From Verrucomicrobiia bacterium (GTDB lineage Bacteria; Verrucomicrobiota; Verrucomicrobiia; Limisphaerales; DASXHY01), in NCBI GenBank assembly GCA_035629175.1, contig DASPIL010000029.1, forward strand, positions 1 to 64,000: a DNA stretch of 64,000 nt, given 5' to 3'. Under the pieces are notes generated by a model. The model did not search any database and was not told the origin of the DNA. It was given only the letters and a program-made list of their open reading frames with translations. Below are positions 19,567 to 28,021 of this stretch, piece by piece. Both the position numbers and the translations under genes were made by a program. Positions within the stretch are counted from its first letter, which is position 1. Every line of letters starts with the position of its first letter.

Positions 19567-20852
19567 AACCTGATCTCGGCCGATGCGCCATGCGCATCGA
19601 GTCCTTCCATCTCTGCGAACTTCCGCACGCCGCGCAGTGCTCGTTTCAATCCCGGCCGGCTGTATTCGACGACGCTCGTGCGGCGTTGGAACTGGTCAAC
19701 GGTCAGACCCGCAAACGAAGCGCCTGCGCCGTCCGTGGGCAGCACGTGACTTGGCCCGGCGATGTAATCGCCCAGCACAGTCGGTGACCACGGGCCGAGA
19801 AAAATCGCTCCCGCGGTGACGATCCCGTCCGACACCCTGCGCGCATTCTTCGTCACAATTTCGCAATGTTCCGGCGCAATGCGATTCGTGAGTGCAACGG
19901 CGTCATCGATGGTGCGCACCTGGATCAGCCATGCGTAATCGTTCAGTACGCGCTGGATGAACTCGCGGCGCTGCAATTTCGGCAACTGTTTCGCCATTTC
20001 CTTTTCCACCGCTTTCAGGAGTGTTCCTGACGTCGTCACCAGCCAGACGTGTTCGCGGCCGGAACCATGTTCGGCTTGCGCAAGGAGATCGGCTGCCACG
20101 GACTTTGGATTCGCAGAATCGTCGGCGAGTACAAGGACGTCGCTCGGCCCGGCAAGCAGGTCGATGGCGACGCGGCCGAACAACAACCGCTTCGCCATGC
20201 TGACATAGGCGTTGCCGGGGCCGAAAATCTTTTGAACCTTGGGAATGATTGCGGTGCCATAAGCCATGGCGGCAATCGCTTGCGCGCCGCCAACTCGAAA
20301 GATTTGCGTGGCCCCCGCCGCGCGGGCTGTGAAGAGGAGCGCGCTATTGATCGATCCGTCCTTGCCGCATGGCGTGCACACCACGATCTCGGGGCAGCCT
20401 GCAGCCTTCGCGAGCGTGATCGTCATGATCGCGGTTGAAACCAGCGGCGCGGTCCCGCCAGGGATGTAAATGCCGACGCGCTGAAAGGGATCGAATTTTT
20501 CTCCGACCAGGGCTCGATGCAAATTATGCGCCTGCCAGTTTTTGCGACGTGATTTGCGCGCAAACATGCGCACGTTTGCTTCGGCTTCGGTCACCGCGGC
20601 GCGAAGCCCTTCATCCGCTTTCAGCGACGCCGTCATGAGTTCCGCGTGCGTTACGGCCAGTTGATCTGCCGTAAGCCGGGCGCCGTCGAAGCGTTCGGTC
20701 AACTCAAGCACTGCGGCATCGCCCCGTTCCTGAACGGCCTGAAGGATGGCCAGCGTGCGCTGCTCAATTTCGGGATCGAACAAGCTCGATTTCGCGGTCA
20801 GTTGCTCAATCTGGCGGTCGAAGTCGCTGTCATTGTGACGAATCACTTTCAT
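19563..20852 (-). CDS. hisD: Histidinol dehydrogenase
   Basis: HisD oxidises L-histidinol to L-histidine in two NAD-dependent steps, the last of histidine biosynthesis. The 429-residue product has the usual length and motifs: KIFGPGNAYV, AGPSDVLVLAD, zinc-site AQAEHGSG, the catalytic Glu-His in RIAPEHCEIV, and LTVDQFQRRTSVVEYS. The start is ATG 20852 with GGAG 3 nt upstream. The frame stays open further upstream, but that part is translated RPT2 repeat and should not be included. No other his genes are in the window. Confidence 0.97.
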   Translation of the reverse strand: MKVIRHNDSDFDRQIEQLTAKSSLFDPEIEQRTLAILQAVQERGDAAVLELTERFDGARLTADQLAVTHAELMTASLKADEGLRAAVTEAEANVRMFARKSRRKNWQAHNLHRALVGEKFDPFQRVGIYIPGGTAPLVSTAIMTITLAKAAGCPEIVVCTPCGKDGSINSALLFTARAAGATQIFRVGGAQAIAAMAYGTAIIPKVQKIFGPGNAYVSMAKRLLFGRVAIDLLAGPSDVLVLADDSANPKSVAADLLAQAEHGSGREHVWLVTTSGTLLKAVEKEMAKQLPKLQRREFIQRVLNDYAWLIQVRTIDDAVALTNRIAPEHCEIVTKNARRVSDGIVTAGAIFLGPWSPTVLGDYIAGPSHVLPTDGAGASFAGLTVDQFQRRTSVVEYSRPGLKRALRGVRKFAEMEGLDAHGASAEIRF

Positions 20853-20915
20853 GCTCCGGCAGGCTAGGGGATGGGGAATGAAGGGCAAAGCGCAAAGCGT
20901 AATGCAGCGTTTTTG

Positions 20916-21036
20916 GTCCCCCTCTCTTCCACTCGGAGTGGAGGCAGGGCGGGCAGAGGAGGAGCGTTGCAACTTGGAAACTGCACCCCCCTCTCCCCAA
21001 CCCGCTCCCGCTCCTGCGTCGCAGGCGAGGGGAGAA
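20916..21036. repeat. RPT2 copy upstream of hisD
   Basis: CCCCTCTCTTCCACTCGGAG and GCTCCTGCGTCGCAGGCGAG match both RPT2 modules seen at 11380-11520, here in opposite relative order. The two modules are joined by about 40 bp that include a GCAACTTGGAAACTGC near-palindrome similar in design to RPT1 units. Confidence 0.8.
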
Positions 21037-21040
21037 AACA

Positions 21041-21170
21041 GCAGGTTCGGAGATCTGCGCTACGTTGCGCCGACTGAACGTAGCGCAGACTTCCAAGTCT
21101 GCTGTATCGCAGGCTTCCCAACCTGCTCGGCGTTACTACGCCCACCCGACTGGAAGTCCGCGACACGGCA
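21041..21170 (+). repeat. RPT1 copy b
   Basis: It contains GCAGGTTCGGAGATCTGC, then GTAGCGCAG leading into the perfect palindrome GCAGACTTCCAAGTCTGC at 21085-21102, TGTATCGCAGGCTTCCCAAC, and a weaker CGACTGGAAGTCCG unit. It reads VAQTSKSAVSQASQPAR in one frame, but here lies upstream of the chosen start of the membrane-protein gene. Confidence 0.85.
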
Positions 21171-21349
21171 GATCGTATTTGGATGGAACTTCACGCATCG
21201 AAGCGCGATTTCCACGCGCTCGGAAAGCGTTTCCAACGGTCGCACTTCAAAAACTTCAGCAAAATGGAGGTTTTCAACGGTTGGCCCGCGCGCTGCTAAA
21301 TGGAACTCGTCCGTGCGGTGCGCTGAAACGAGAAGACGTTGAGGTGAAT

Positions 21350-23011
21350 ATGAATGAGCACGACGAAACCAGCCGGGATTCAGCAGAACAGTTTTGTGAG
21401 TGCGGCGCGTTCGTGTCTCGGGAAGTTTCGCAGGTCACCGCAGGTTCAGCTCAGTGGTTCAAACGGGTGCTCGCCTGCAATCCGTTTTATCTCGTCAGCG
21501 CGGCGCTGCTGCTGTTCGGCGTTTACAAGGTCTCGACAGATCCGCAGCTGGCAGCGCGCGAGTTCAGCCAGTTGCAATTCAATTTTGGTTCGCTGCAGTT
21601 CTACGAGCTGTTGCTGGTGGGCACGGCAATTTTCCTGGCCCGGCGGAAAGTCTGGTACGATTCGACGCTGCTGGTAACGCTCGAGAACCTTTTGTTGCTG
21701 GTGCCATTTATTTTAATCAGCCATGCAGCGCTGATGGATTCAAGGACGGTGGGGTGGATGTCGGTACTGGGAGTTGGGTTGGTGTTGATGCGGTTCGGCG
21801 CGCTGCGGCGGTGGTTTGGGCAACTGAACCTCCCGCCGCGCGCGCTGATTGCCGGCGGACTGATCCTCACAGTGAACGTCATTTGGCTTTGGGTGTATCG
21901 CGATCTGCAGGAGGAGCGGACGCCGGTCTGGGGACCTGCCCACGAGATGCACGAGTGGAGTTGGCTGTTGATTTTGCCAGCGCTGTTGATGTTAGGGGGT
22001 GTCCTTCCAATCGCCAAGGAGGTGGGAAGAAGTTTGCTGCCGCAACACCGCTGGCTTCCCTTCGGCTTCTTTGGGCTGTGGATCGCGGGTACGGCTGTGC
22101 ATCTCTACAGCCTGACCTACATGTATGATTTTGTTTTGCGCCGGGAATTGCTCGCCCCATCGCTTTGTGTTCTGGCCTGGCTGGCAGCCTGGCGCACTTC
22201 AGATTTCCTGAAGCATCTCCATCAGGGCGTGTCGCGCACGCTGCTGACGCTGCCACTGATCGCGGCGCTTGTCGCGGGCGGGGGAGACGTCGAAGTGCTG
22301 ATGGTCCTGGCCGGTGCGAATGCGGTTGTCTATGCGGCGTTCTGGATGCGCCGTGACGCACGGTTTGTCAGGCATTTGCTGTTCGCGTCGCTTGTCATGT
22401 TGGGGGCGTGCCTGCCATCGAATTCATTCGGCACGCTGCCGCGGTTTGATCGGCCAATGCTGCTTTCACTGGCAGTCGGATGTTACCTGGTGTTGTGGAC
22501 GGCGTTGTCGCGACAGCCGAAGGCCGGAGTGCTCGGCGCGCTGCTGTGTGCCATCAGTGCAATGTTTTGTGGTCGCGATGTGGCGGGAATCCAGCACGTG
22601 GCGTTGCAGCTGGCTCTTGTCTTTCTGCTCGTTCATAGCGTCCGATGGGACGACATGTTGCACGACGGTGCGCGTGCGGTGCGGACGGTTGCGGCGATTC
22701 TCTGGGTGGCGCATGCGTTGGTTTGGGTGCATGCGGGTGCATCGGGCTGGATGACTTGCACTTTTTCAATTGTGGTTGTTATTGCGTGCGCTGTGGTTCG
22801 AATTTTCCGGGGCCGGTGGGAGTTCCAAATTCTGCTTACGAGTGCAGTCCTGGTTGGGCTCGCCGGTCCCGGTCATGTGTTGGTTGGGGTGATGCGGTCA
22901 GCTCCCGGGGGTATGTTGGCCATCCTCGGGAGCTTTCTGCTCTTCGCCATCGGCACCGGTGCCGCGCTCATCAAACATCGCTGGCATGAATCGCAAGAGA
23001 AGGGTTCCTAG
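21350..23011 (+). CDS. Polytopic membrane protein of unknown function
   Basis: A 553-residue integral membrane protein with about 14 predicted hydrophobic helices from residue 38 on (FYLVSAALLLFGVYKV, ALIAGGLILTVNVIWLWVY and others). The N-terminal 35 residues are soluble and acidic with a CEC motif. ATG 21350 is chosen because GAGG lies 5 nt upstream and the open frame before it is RPT1 readthrough. No transporter or enzyme signature is recognised; similar large verrucomicrobial membrane proteins are annotated only as hypothetical. Confidence 0.8.
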   Translation: MNEHDETSRDSAEQFCECGAFVSREVSQVTAGSAQWFKRVLACNPFYLVSAALLLFGVYKVSTDPQLAAREFSQLQFNFGSLQFYELLLVGTAIFLARRKVWYDSTLLVTLENLLLLVPFILISHAALMDSRTVGWMSVLGVGLVLMRFGALRRWFGQLNLPPRALIAGGLILTVNVIWLWVYRDLQEERTPVWGPAHEMHEWSWLLILPALLMLGGVLPIAKEVGRSLLPQHRWLPFGFFGLWIAGTAVHLYSLTYMYDFVLRRELLAPSLCVLAWLAAWRTSDFLKHLHQGVSRTLLTLPLIAALVAGGGDVEVLMVLAGANAVVYAAFWMRRDARFVRHLLFASLVMLGACLPSNSFGTLPRFDRPMLLSLAVGCYLVLWTALSRQPKAGVLGALLCAISAMFCGRDVAGIQHVALQLALVFLLVHSVRWDDMLHDGARAVRTVAAILWVAHALVWVHAGASGWMTCTFSIVVVIACAVVRIFRGRWEFQILLTSAVLVGLAGPGHVLVGVMRSAPGGMLAILGSFLLFAIGTGAALIKHRWHESQEKGS

Positions 23012-23066
23012 CCCGCGGAGCGCGATCAGATGAAACTCACATTAGGACGCCACCGTCGCGGATAAC

Positions 23067-25982
23067 TCAAGGAGCGTTGACCTGAAATTCGTATCGGCCT
23101 GAACCGATTTCGCACACAACCCGGGAACCCTCCTGTCGCGCCGCAGCGTTCAACGGCCGTCCTCCTTCTGTCACAGAATTAATCGCGGTCGCAGGAATGA
23201 ATACGCGAGCGGTTGTATTCGGAGGAATCTCCACCTTCAACGCGAATCGTCCGTCCTTGCGGGTCCAATGACTTTCTATAGGTCCGCGGATCGAATTGTA
23301 CCTCGCCCGCGCCCAGGTCATGCCGCCAACAGGTTGCGGACGGATGATGATCTTCTTGAAGCCGGGTCCGCTCGGATCGCAATCGATTCCGGCAAGGTCC
23401 TTGTAAAACCATTCCGTGATGTGGCCGAGCATGAAGTGGTTGTGCGACGTCGTCAGGTTGGCATCCCAGGCTTCAGTCAGGCTCGTTTCGCCCTTCTTCA
23501 GCATGTAACCGTAGCCGGGTTTGTCGTCCTGGTTGATCATGCGATATACCACGTCCGAACGGTCTGCCTTTGCCAATGCCTGGAGCAGGAAACGATACCC
23601 GATGTCGCCCGCTGTCATGAGGTGGTCGCGGGCCTCGAGGTCGCCAATCAAAGCGTTCAACACTGCGTCGTGCGATGGCGGTTCAGCGATTCCAAAAACA
23701 AGCGGCAGGGCGTTCGCGCATTGGGAACCCGTGGCGTAAGTGGAATTTTCCGTATTGAAGAAGGTTGAATTGTAACTGGCGCGGATCTCTCCAGCGCGTT
23801 TGCGAAAATGCGCGGCGTCTTCGGCGTTGCCCAGCAGCGTCGCGATCTTCGCCAGCAATTCTGCGTCGTGGAACAGGAACGCTGTCGCTGTCACGGGCGG
23901 GGGAGTGTGCTGCGGAGCGCCGGATTTTTTCGGTCCCAGGTCAAACCAATCGCCCAGTCCCTGCGCGAGGATGTTGTTGGTGGCAAGGCTCTCCAGGTAC
24001 GCGAAGTAACGCTTCATGTCAGCGTAATGCGTGCGCAGAAGATGAACGTCGCCGCAAAACTGGTATTGCTGCCAGGGCACGATGATGAACGCGCTGCCCC
24101 ATTCGGCGGCGCTGCGGAAGGCTCCCTTGAATTCCGTGAACTCAGGCGCAATGTTCGGCACGAGCCCGTTTTCCAGTTGCGCGTCCGCCATGTCATTCAT
24201 CCCTTTCGTGAACATGCGCGCCATGTCGAATTCGTAACGAATGGCGGGACCGTTCAGGTGATACTGCTCGAGCCAGCCGAGCTTCTCGCGATGCGGACAG
24301 TCGGTCAGGACGGAAACCATGTTCGCTCTCTGCGCCCATCTCACAAGATCCCGAATGCGGTTGAGCAGGGGATTGGAGCATTCGAATTCTCCAGTGGCCG
24401 CCGCATCTGCATGAATGACGACTCCTTCGAGGGACTCGATTTGCGGAAGGGAAGACGCTGCGGTTGGCGCGGTGAGCGTGGCCTCGAGATATCTGCAACC
24501 CACATAATAGAACTGCGGGAACCATTCCTCCGGATCGTCCGTGGACTTTGTGTATTGCCACCACGACAACCCTCGGTTGGTGCTGCCCATCGTGGATCGC
24601 AGGATCGAGCCATCGGGATTTACGACTTCGGCGGGGATGAGCCGCACGGTGCTGCCCGCAGGACCGCTGACGCGAATGCGTGGCATGTAGGACGTGTTCT
24701 GGCCGAGATCGTAAACGATTTTGCTCGGCGCCAGCTTGGTTTCTCCAATCGGCCTGCGGACCTCGATTTCACGGATGGGTTCGACGGAGGCGCTGTGCCC
24801 CCGCAATTTTCCGCCGGGACGCACAACGTGAACTGAAGGTGTCCAGCCGCGATCGTCGAAACCAGGCTTGTCCCAGCCAGCAGGAATTAGTCGCGCGTCA
24901 TAGTCTTCGCCTCCAAAAATGCTCGAATATGTAATGGGTCCCGGATGCGTGCGCCAGGTTGGATCCGTTGCAAAGGTTTCGTGTGTGCCGTCCGCGTATT
25001 CGATTTCCAATTGCGCGATGGCGCGCAGCGGGCCGAACGAGCCCGTGAACTTCGCGAAACGGTTGCGGCGTTGCACGTGATACATGCCGTTCCCAAGCGT
25101 GATGCCAAGCGCGTTGGTTCCGGGTCGGAGCAGCGGGGTGATGTCGCGCGTGTCGTAAAGGATGGTGTCGTTGTAATCGGTCCAACCCGGCGAGAGCAAC
25201 TCGTCGCCAACCTTCCGGCCGTTCAGGTTCAATTCGTAATGACCAAGTCCGGAGACGTGAATAATCGCGCGTTTGATTCCTGGCTTGGCGCGGATTTCCT
25301 TGCGCAGCAGGAGCGCTTCGGAAGTGGCAGGCGCACAGATCCATCGTGCCTTCCAGCCAAGGGGCGGATCATCCTGTCCCGCGGTTTGCCCGGCGGGGCC
25401 AAAGAGACCCATGGTCCAGCGCTGCGCGGGGGCCCACGCGGAAGGGGTGCCGTTGGCAGCCCAAACCCGCACGGTCCAGAATACGTCCTGTGACGGTTTC
25501 AAATCCCTGCCGCGATACTCAATATGCAGGGATTGGTCGGACTGCACCTTGCCGCTGTTCCACAAATCGGCCTCTGCCTCGTTCAACAGGTTCGTGGTGG
25601 TCGCAGCCAGGATTTGGTAGCCAGTCTGAAGCTGCGCTCGTTCCACACTCTCAAGTCTCCAGGAAAGGCGCGGTTGGCGAGTGTCGATGCCAAGTGGGTT
25701 TGTGGAGTATTCGCACTGCAGGTGGACTGGAATCAGCGCGGCAGTGCAGGGGAATGTGAGTAGGAGGCAAAACAGCGCCAGTAGCGCCCGTTTCGGAAAC
25801 TGTCCTGCCCTCCGCAGTGGGCTGCCACGGAGGACGGGCTGTATCGCCGGCTTCCCAGGGGGAAGGGCGATGTCGGCGGGCGCAGGTTTGGAAACCTGCG
25901 ATACAGCAGACTTGGAAGTCTGCGCCACGGGAGCGGCAGATTCCGATGCCTGCGCGGCAAACGGTTGTTCCTCGATAATCAT
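23067..25982 (-). CDS. GH78 alpha-L-rhamnosidase with RPT1-encoded N-terminal extension
   Basis: A 971-residue secreted inverting alpha-L-rhamnosidase that would remove terminal L-rhamnose from polysaccharide or glycoside. Family features are the N-terminal beta domains (VHLQCEYSTNPLGID), the (alpha/alpha)6-barrel motif TDCPHREKLGWLEQYHLNGP with an acidic active site, and DAQLENGLVPNIAPEF. The ATG at 25982 overlaps the stop of the upstream beta-helix gene (ATGA). The first 60 or so residues are translated RPT1 (VAQTSKSAVSQVSKPAP), and only then comes a hydrophobic signal (KRALLALFCLLLTFPCTAA). No ATG, GTG or TTG was found just before that signal. It is the last gene of the GH29/beta-helix/GH78 operon. 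Confidence 0.93.
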   Translation of the reverse strand: MIIEEQPFAAQASESAAPVAQTSKSAVSQVSKPAPADIALPPGKPAIQPVLRGSPLRRAGQFPKRALLALFCLLLTFPCTAALIPVHLQCEYSTNPLGIDTRQPRLSWRLESVERAQLQTGYQILAATTTNLLNEAEADLWNSGKVQSDQSLHIEYRGRDLKPSQDVFWTVRVWAANGTPSAWAPAQRWTMGLFGPAGQTAGQDDPPLGWKARWICAPATSEALLLRKEIRAKPGIKRAIIHVSGLGHYELNLNGRKVGDELLSPGWTDYNDTILYDTRDITPLLRPGTNALGITLGNGMYHVQRRNRFAKFTGSFGPLRAIAQLEIEYADGTHETFATDPTWRTHPGPITYSSIFGGEDYDARLIPAGWDKPGFDDRGWTPSVHVVRPGGKLRGHSASVEPIREIEVRRPIGETKLAPSKIVYDLGQNTSYMPRIRVSGPAGSTVRLIPAEVVNPDGSILRSTMGSTNRGLSWWQYTKSTDDPEEWFPQFYYVGCRYLEATLTAPTAASSLPQIESLEGVVIHADAAATGEFECSNPLLNRIRDLVRWAQRANMVSVLTDCPHREKLGWLEQYHLNGPAIRYEFDMARMFTKGMNDMADAQLENGLVPNIAPEFTEFKGAFRSAAEWGSAFIIVPWQQYQFCGDVHLLRTHYADMKRYFAYLESLATNNILAQGLGDWFDLGPKKSGAPQHTPPPVTATAFLFHDAELLAKIATLLGNAEDAAHFRKRAGEIRASYNSTFFNTENSTYATGSQCANALPLVFGIAEPPSHDAVLNALIGDLEARDHLMTAGDIGYRFLLQALAKADRSDVVYRMINQDDKPGYGYMLKKGETSLTEAWDANLTTSHNHFMLGHITEWFYKDLAGIDCDPSGPGFKKIIIRPQPVGGMTWARARYNSIRGPIESHWTRKDGRFALKVEIPPNTTARVFIPATAINSVTEGGRPLNAAARQEGSRVVCEIGSGRYEFQVNAP
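25799..25930 (-). repeat. RPT1 copy c, in frame in the GH78 gene
   Basis: It contains palindromes GCAGACTTGGAAGTCTGC (25906-25923) and GCAGGTTTGGAAACCTGC (25882-25899), separated by GATACA, then a GCCGGCTTCCC unit and a CCTCCGCAGTGGGCTGCCAC module. On the minus strand it reads VAQTSKSAVSQVSKPAPAD within the GH78 open frame, between the coupled start and the signal peptide. Confidence 0.9.
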
Positions 25983-28021
25983 TCTTTCAGCAATTCCCGG
26001 AACTGCGGTTGCAGGCCTGCGTTGCGTTTCACGTTTTCCGACACCATCGGCCCATTGTTGTCCCAGACGTTGCCCGGCCCGTTCGCGTTTTTCAGGAAGC
26101 GTTCCTCGGGACACCAATTGTCACGGACCGTGATGTGCGATGAACCTTCGTCTAGATACAGATAGAACCAATGGGAAGGGTCAGAGACGTAGGGGCTCAT
26201 GGTGATGCTGTGAACGTGATTGCTTGCGATCAACGTTCCAGGTTGCGGCGACAACGTGTAAATGCCCGCGGTGTCACACATGCGCGTCGCGACCTTGTGA
26301 ATGTGATTTGCGACAATCCGGTTGTCGCGCATGACGTTCGGAGCCTTGTTCCAGCCCCATCCCATGCTGATGCCCGTGTAGGACGTGTTGCTGATGTCGT
26401 TGTGTTCGACGGAAATCTCACGGCCGAAACCAACCGCAATTCCGACGCAACCCCAGTCTTCGTTTGCGGTGTCAGTCAGGACGTTGTTGGCAACGCGGTG
26501 GCGTGTCGCTATTTCCCGTTCGTCGGTTGGATTAAAGGGGCGATGCGTTTCGAAGCCTGGATCGGCGAACTCCCCCAGTTGAATGCCATTGCCGCCAATG
26601 TCGCGGAACACGTTGCCTTCGATGATCCCGTCGTGCGTTCCGTCATGCACATCAAGCCCGGACATCGCGAGATGTTCGAATCGGCAGCGTTCCAGGTGAA
26701 AGTGGCTGGCGTTTCTAACAGAGACCGCGCCAGGCGGCCGTCCGAGCCAGCCCTGGTTGTCGAGACCAGCCGAATGATCGCGCGTTCCCTTGGGCGAAAG
26801 TTTGTAGGCGTCGAGAAGATACATTCCGGCCTGCAGCGGGACGTGACCCTGCAGCGACGGGCGCATCCAGGTGGTGTGTGCGAAGCGCATCCCCCGGAAA
26901 TGGATGTGCGACGCGGGATGATCGCGAGTTCCCTCGGCTTGGACCAGGGTTTCAAGCACGGGCGCAATGATCTCTGCTGTCTCAAGGTTTTCGCCCGAAC
27001 GTGGCCAATAGCAGATCTGTCCTCCCGGATATTCCTGGAACCATTCGCCGGGTTCGTCGAGGAACTCGATCGCGTTCGCAAGGAAGAACGGCGCGCCGTT
27101 CGTGCCCATGACGGGTTGCGGCCACGGATGCTCGCACTGCAATGCGGATTCAGGTTGATGAAATCGAAGCCTGGCTGCATTGCCGGGATGCTCGATTTGC
27201 GATACACGGCAAATCGCAATTTCCCACTGCTGATGAAAAATAATTTCTAGGGGTCCCAGCGGATCCTGAATGCCAAGCAACGACGCGGCGGGGATTTGGG
27301 CGAAGCAGTTCGTGCGATCCCAGACAATCATGCGATGCAATTCGTTGCCGTTCGGATTGCGCGCGCGGACGGCCTTGCGGTCGTTGATCCACAATTGCCG
27401 AAACTCGACGATCCGTCCGCCAGTTCGCGGTGCGGGTGCAACCCACACATGTTCCCGTGCTGAAGCGGGGACTTGTTGCAGGCCTGTGCCTTTTCGCCAG
27501 CCGCGAACTGCAATGCCACCGCTCAACGTTGGCGCTGCGCCTGGCGCTGCTTCGATGACAGTCGGACTTTGCGCGGTTCCAGAATCTTCAGAACGAAAGA
27601 GCAGGGGAGCGGTGAGGCGATACGTGCCGCTTTCAACAAAAATGCGAATGCCGCTGTTGATCGAAGGATGGTTCAGGCGGCGCAAATCGCGGGCCTTGCG
27701 CTGCGCGATGTGCAATGAAGCCAAGGGCTGGTCACGTGTGCCGATATTTGTGTCGGACCCGTTTGGCGAAACCCAGAGTTCAGCGCGAGCCGGTTCCTGT
27801 GCGTATGCAGAAAACGCACAGCAGAGGGCGCACAGCACGATGTGGAGCGCGACTCTGCGCAGCGCAGACATCCTAGTCTCGTGGACAGGTTTCCTTGCCT
27901 GCTTCTGCGTTCCACGCTCGGCCGGTTTGGAATCCGGCGATACAGCCCGTCCTCGGTAGCAGCCTGCTGCGGAGGGCGGGACAGGTTCGGGAACCTGCGC
28001 TACGATGTGAAATACGTTCAC
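25979..28021 (-). CDS. Secreted right-handed beta-helix protein
   Basis: A parallel beta-helix protein of the pectate-lyase/alginate-lyase-like superfamily, probably a carbohydrate-active enzyme. LWVSPNGSDTNIGTRDQPLA is the usual N-terminal cap; later repeats include NNVLTDTANEDWGCVG and HNDISNTSYTGISMGWG. There are two candidate starts. GTG 28021 overlaps the stop of the GH29 gene (GTGA) but adds 50 RPT1-encoded residues. ATG 27871 lies at the edge of the repeat and gives a clean signal peptide (MSALRRVALHIVLCALCCAF), 630 residues in all. It is the middle gene of the minus-strand hydrolase operon. Specificity is not assignable. Confidence 0.85.
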   Translation of the reverse strand: MNVFHIVAQVPEPVPPSAAGCYRGRAVSPDSKPAERGTQKQARKPVHETRMSALRRVALHIVLCALCCAFSAYAQEPARAELWVSPNGSDTNIGTRDQPLASLHIAQRKARDLRRLNHPSINSGIRIFVESGTYRLTAPLLFRSEDSGTAQSPTVIEAAPGAAPTLSGGIAVRGWRKGTGLQQVPASAREHVWVAPAPRTGGRIVEFRQLWINDRKAVRARNPNGNELHRMIVWDRTNCFAQIPAASLLGIQDPLGPLEIIFHQQWEIAICRVSQIEHPGNAARLRFHQPESALQCEHPWPQPVMGTNGAPFFLANAIEFLDEPGEWFQEYPGGQICYWPRSGENLETAEIIAPVLETLVQAEGTRDHPASHIHFRGMRFAHTTWMRPSLQGHVPLQAGMYLLDAYKLSPKGTRDHSAGLDNQGWLGRPPGAVSVRNASHFHLERCRFEHLAMSGLDVHDGTHDGIIEGNVFRDIGGNGIQLGEFADPGFETHRPFNPTDEREIATRHRVANNVLTDTANEDWGCVGIAVGFGREISVEHNDISNTSYTGISMGWGWNKAPNVMRDNRIVANHIHKVATRMCDTAGIYTLSPQPGTLIASNHVHSITMSPYVSDPSHWFYLYLDEGSSHITVRDNWCPEERFLKNANGPGNVWDNNGPMVSENVKRNAGLQPQFRELLKE
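27861..28014 (-). repeat. RPT1 copy d, at the start of the beta-helix gene
   Basis: A near full-length copy. Read on the minus strand it gives GTAGCGCAGGTTCCCGAACC, the CCTCCGCAGCAGGCTGCTAC module, TGTATCGCC, a GCCGGATTCCAAACCGGC palindrome (27921-27938), GCAGGCAAGGAAACCTGTCC, and a final GACTAGGATGTC unit. That last unit contains the ATG at 27871. It reads VAQVPEPVPPSAAGCYRGR, parallel to the copy at 44216. Confidence 0.9.

Larger units (their letters stand above)
20853..21349. other. Divergent intergenic region packed with RPT2 and RPT1
   Basis: This 497-bp region between divergent hisD and the membrane-protein gene holds RPT2 at about 20916-21036, RPT1 copy b at about 21041-21170, and about 180 bp of ordinary sequence with the leader of the membrane-protein gene. 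Long frames through it on both strands are repeat readthrough. Any promoters must lie close to, or inside, repeats. Confidence 0.75.

Noticed and set aside
20853-20972. An N-terminal extension of HisD
   Set aside because: The added 40 residues are translated RPT2 repeat. HisD family length and the GGAG before ATG 20852 support the shorter start.
21065-21349. A longer N-terminus for the membrane protein
   Set aside because: It begins inside RPT1 copy b. ATG 21350 has a well-spaced GAGG, so the extension is probably untranslated.
23808-24836. A 342-codon plus-strand frame
   Set aside because: It is antisense to the GH78 rhamnosidase and has no family signature.
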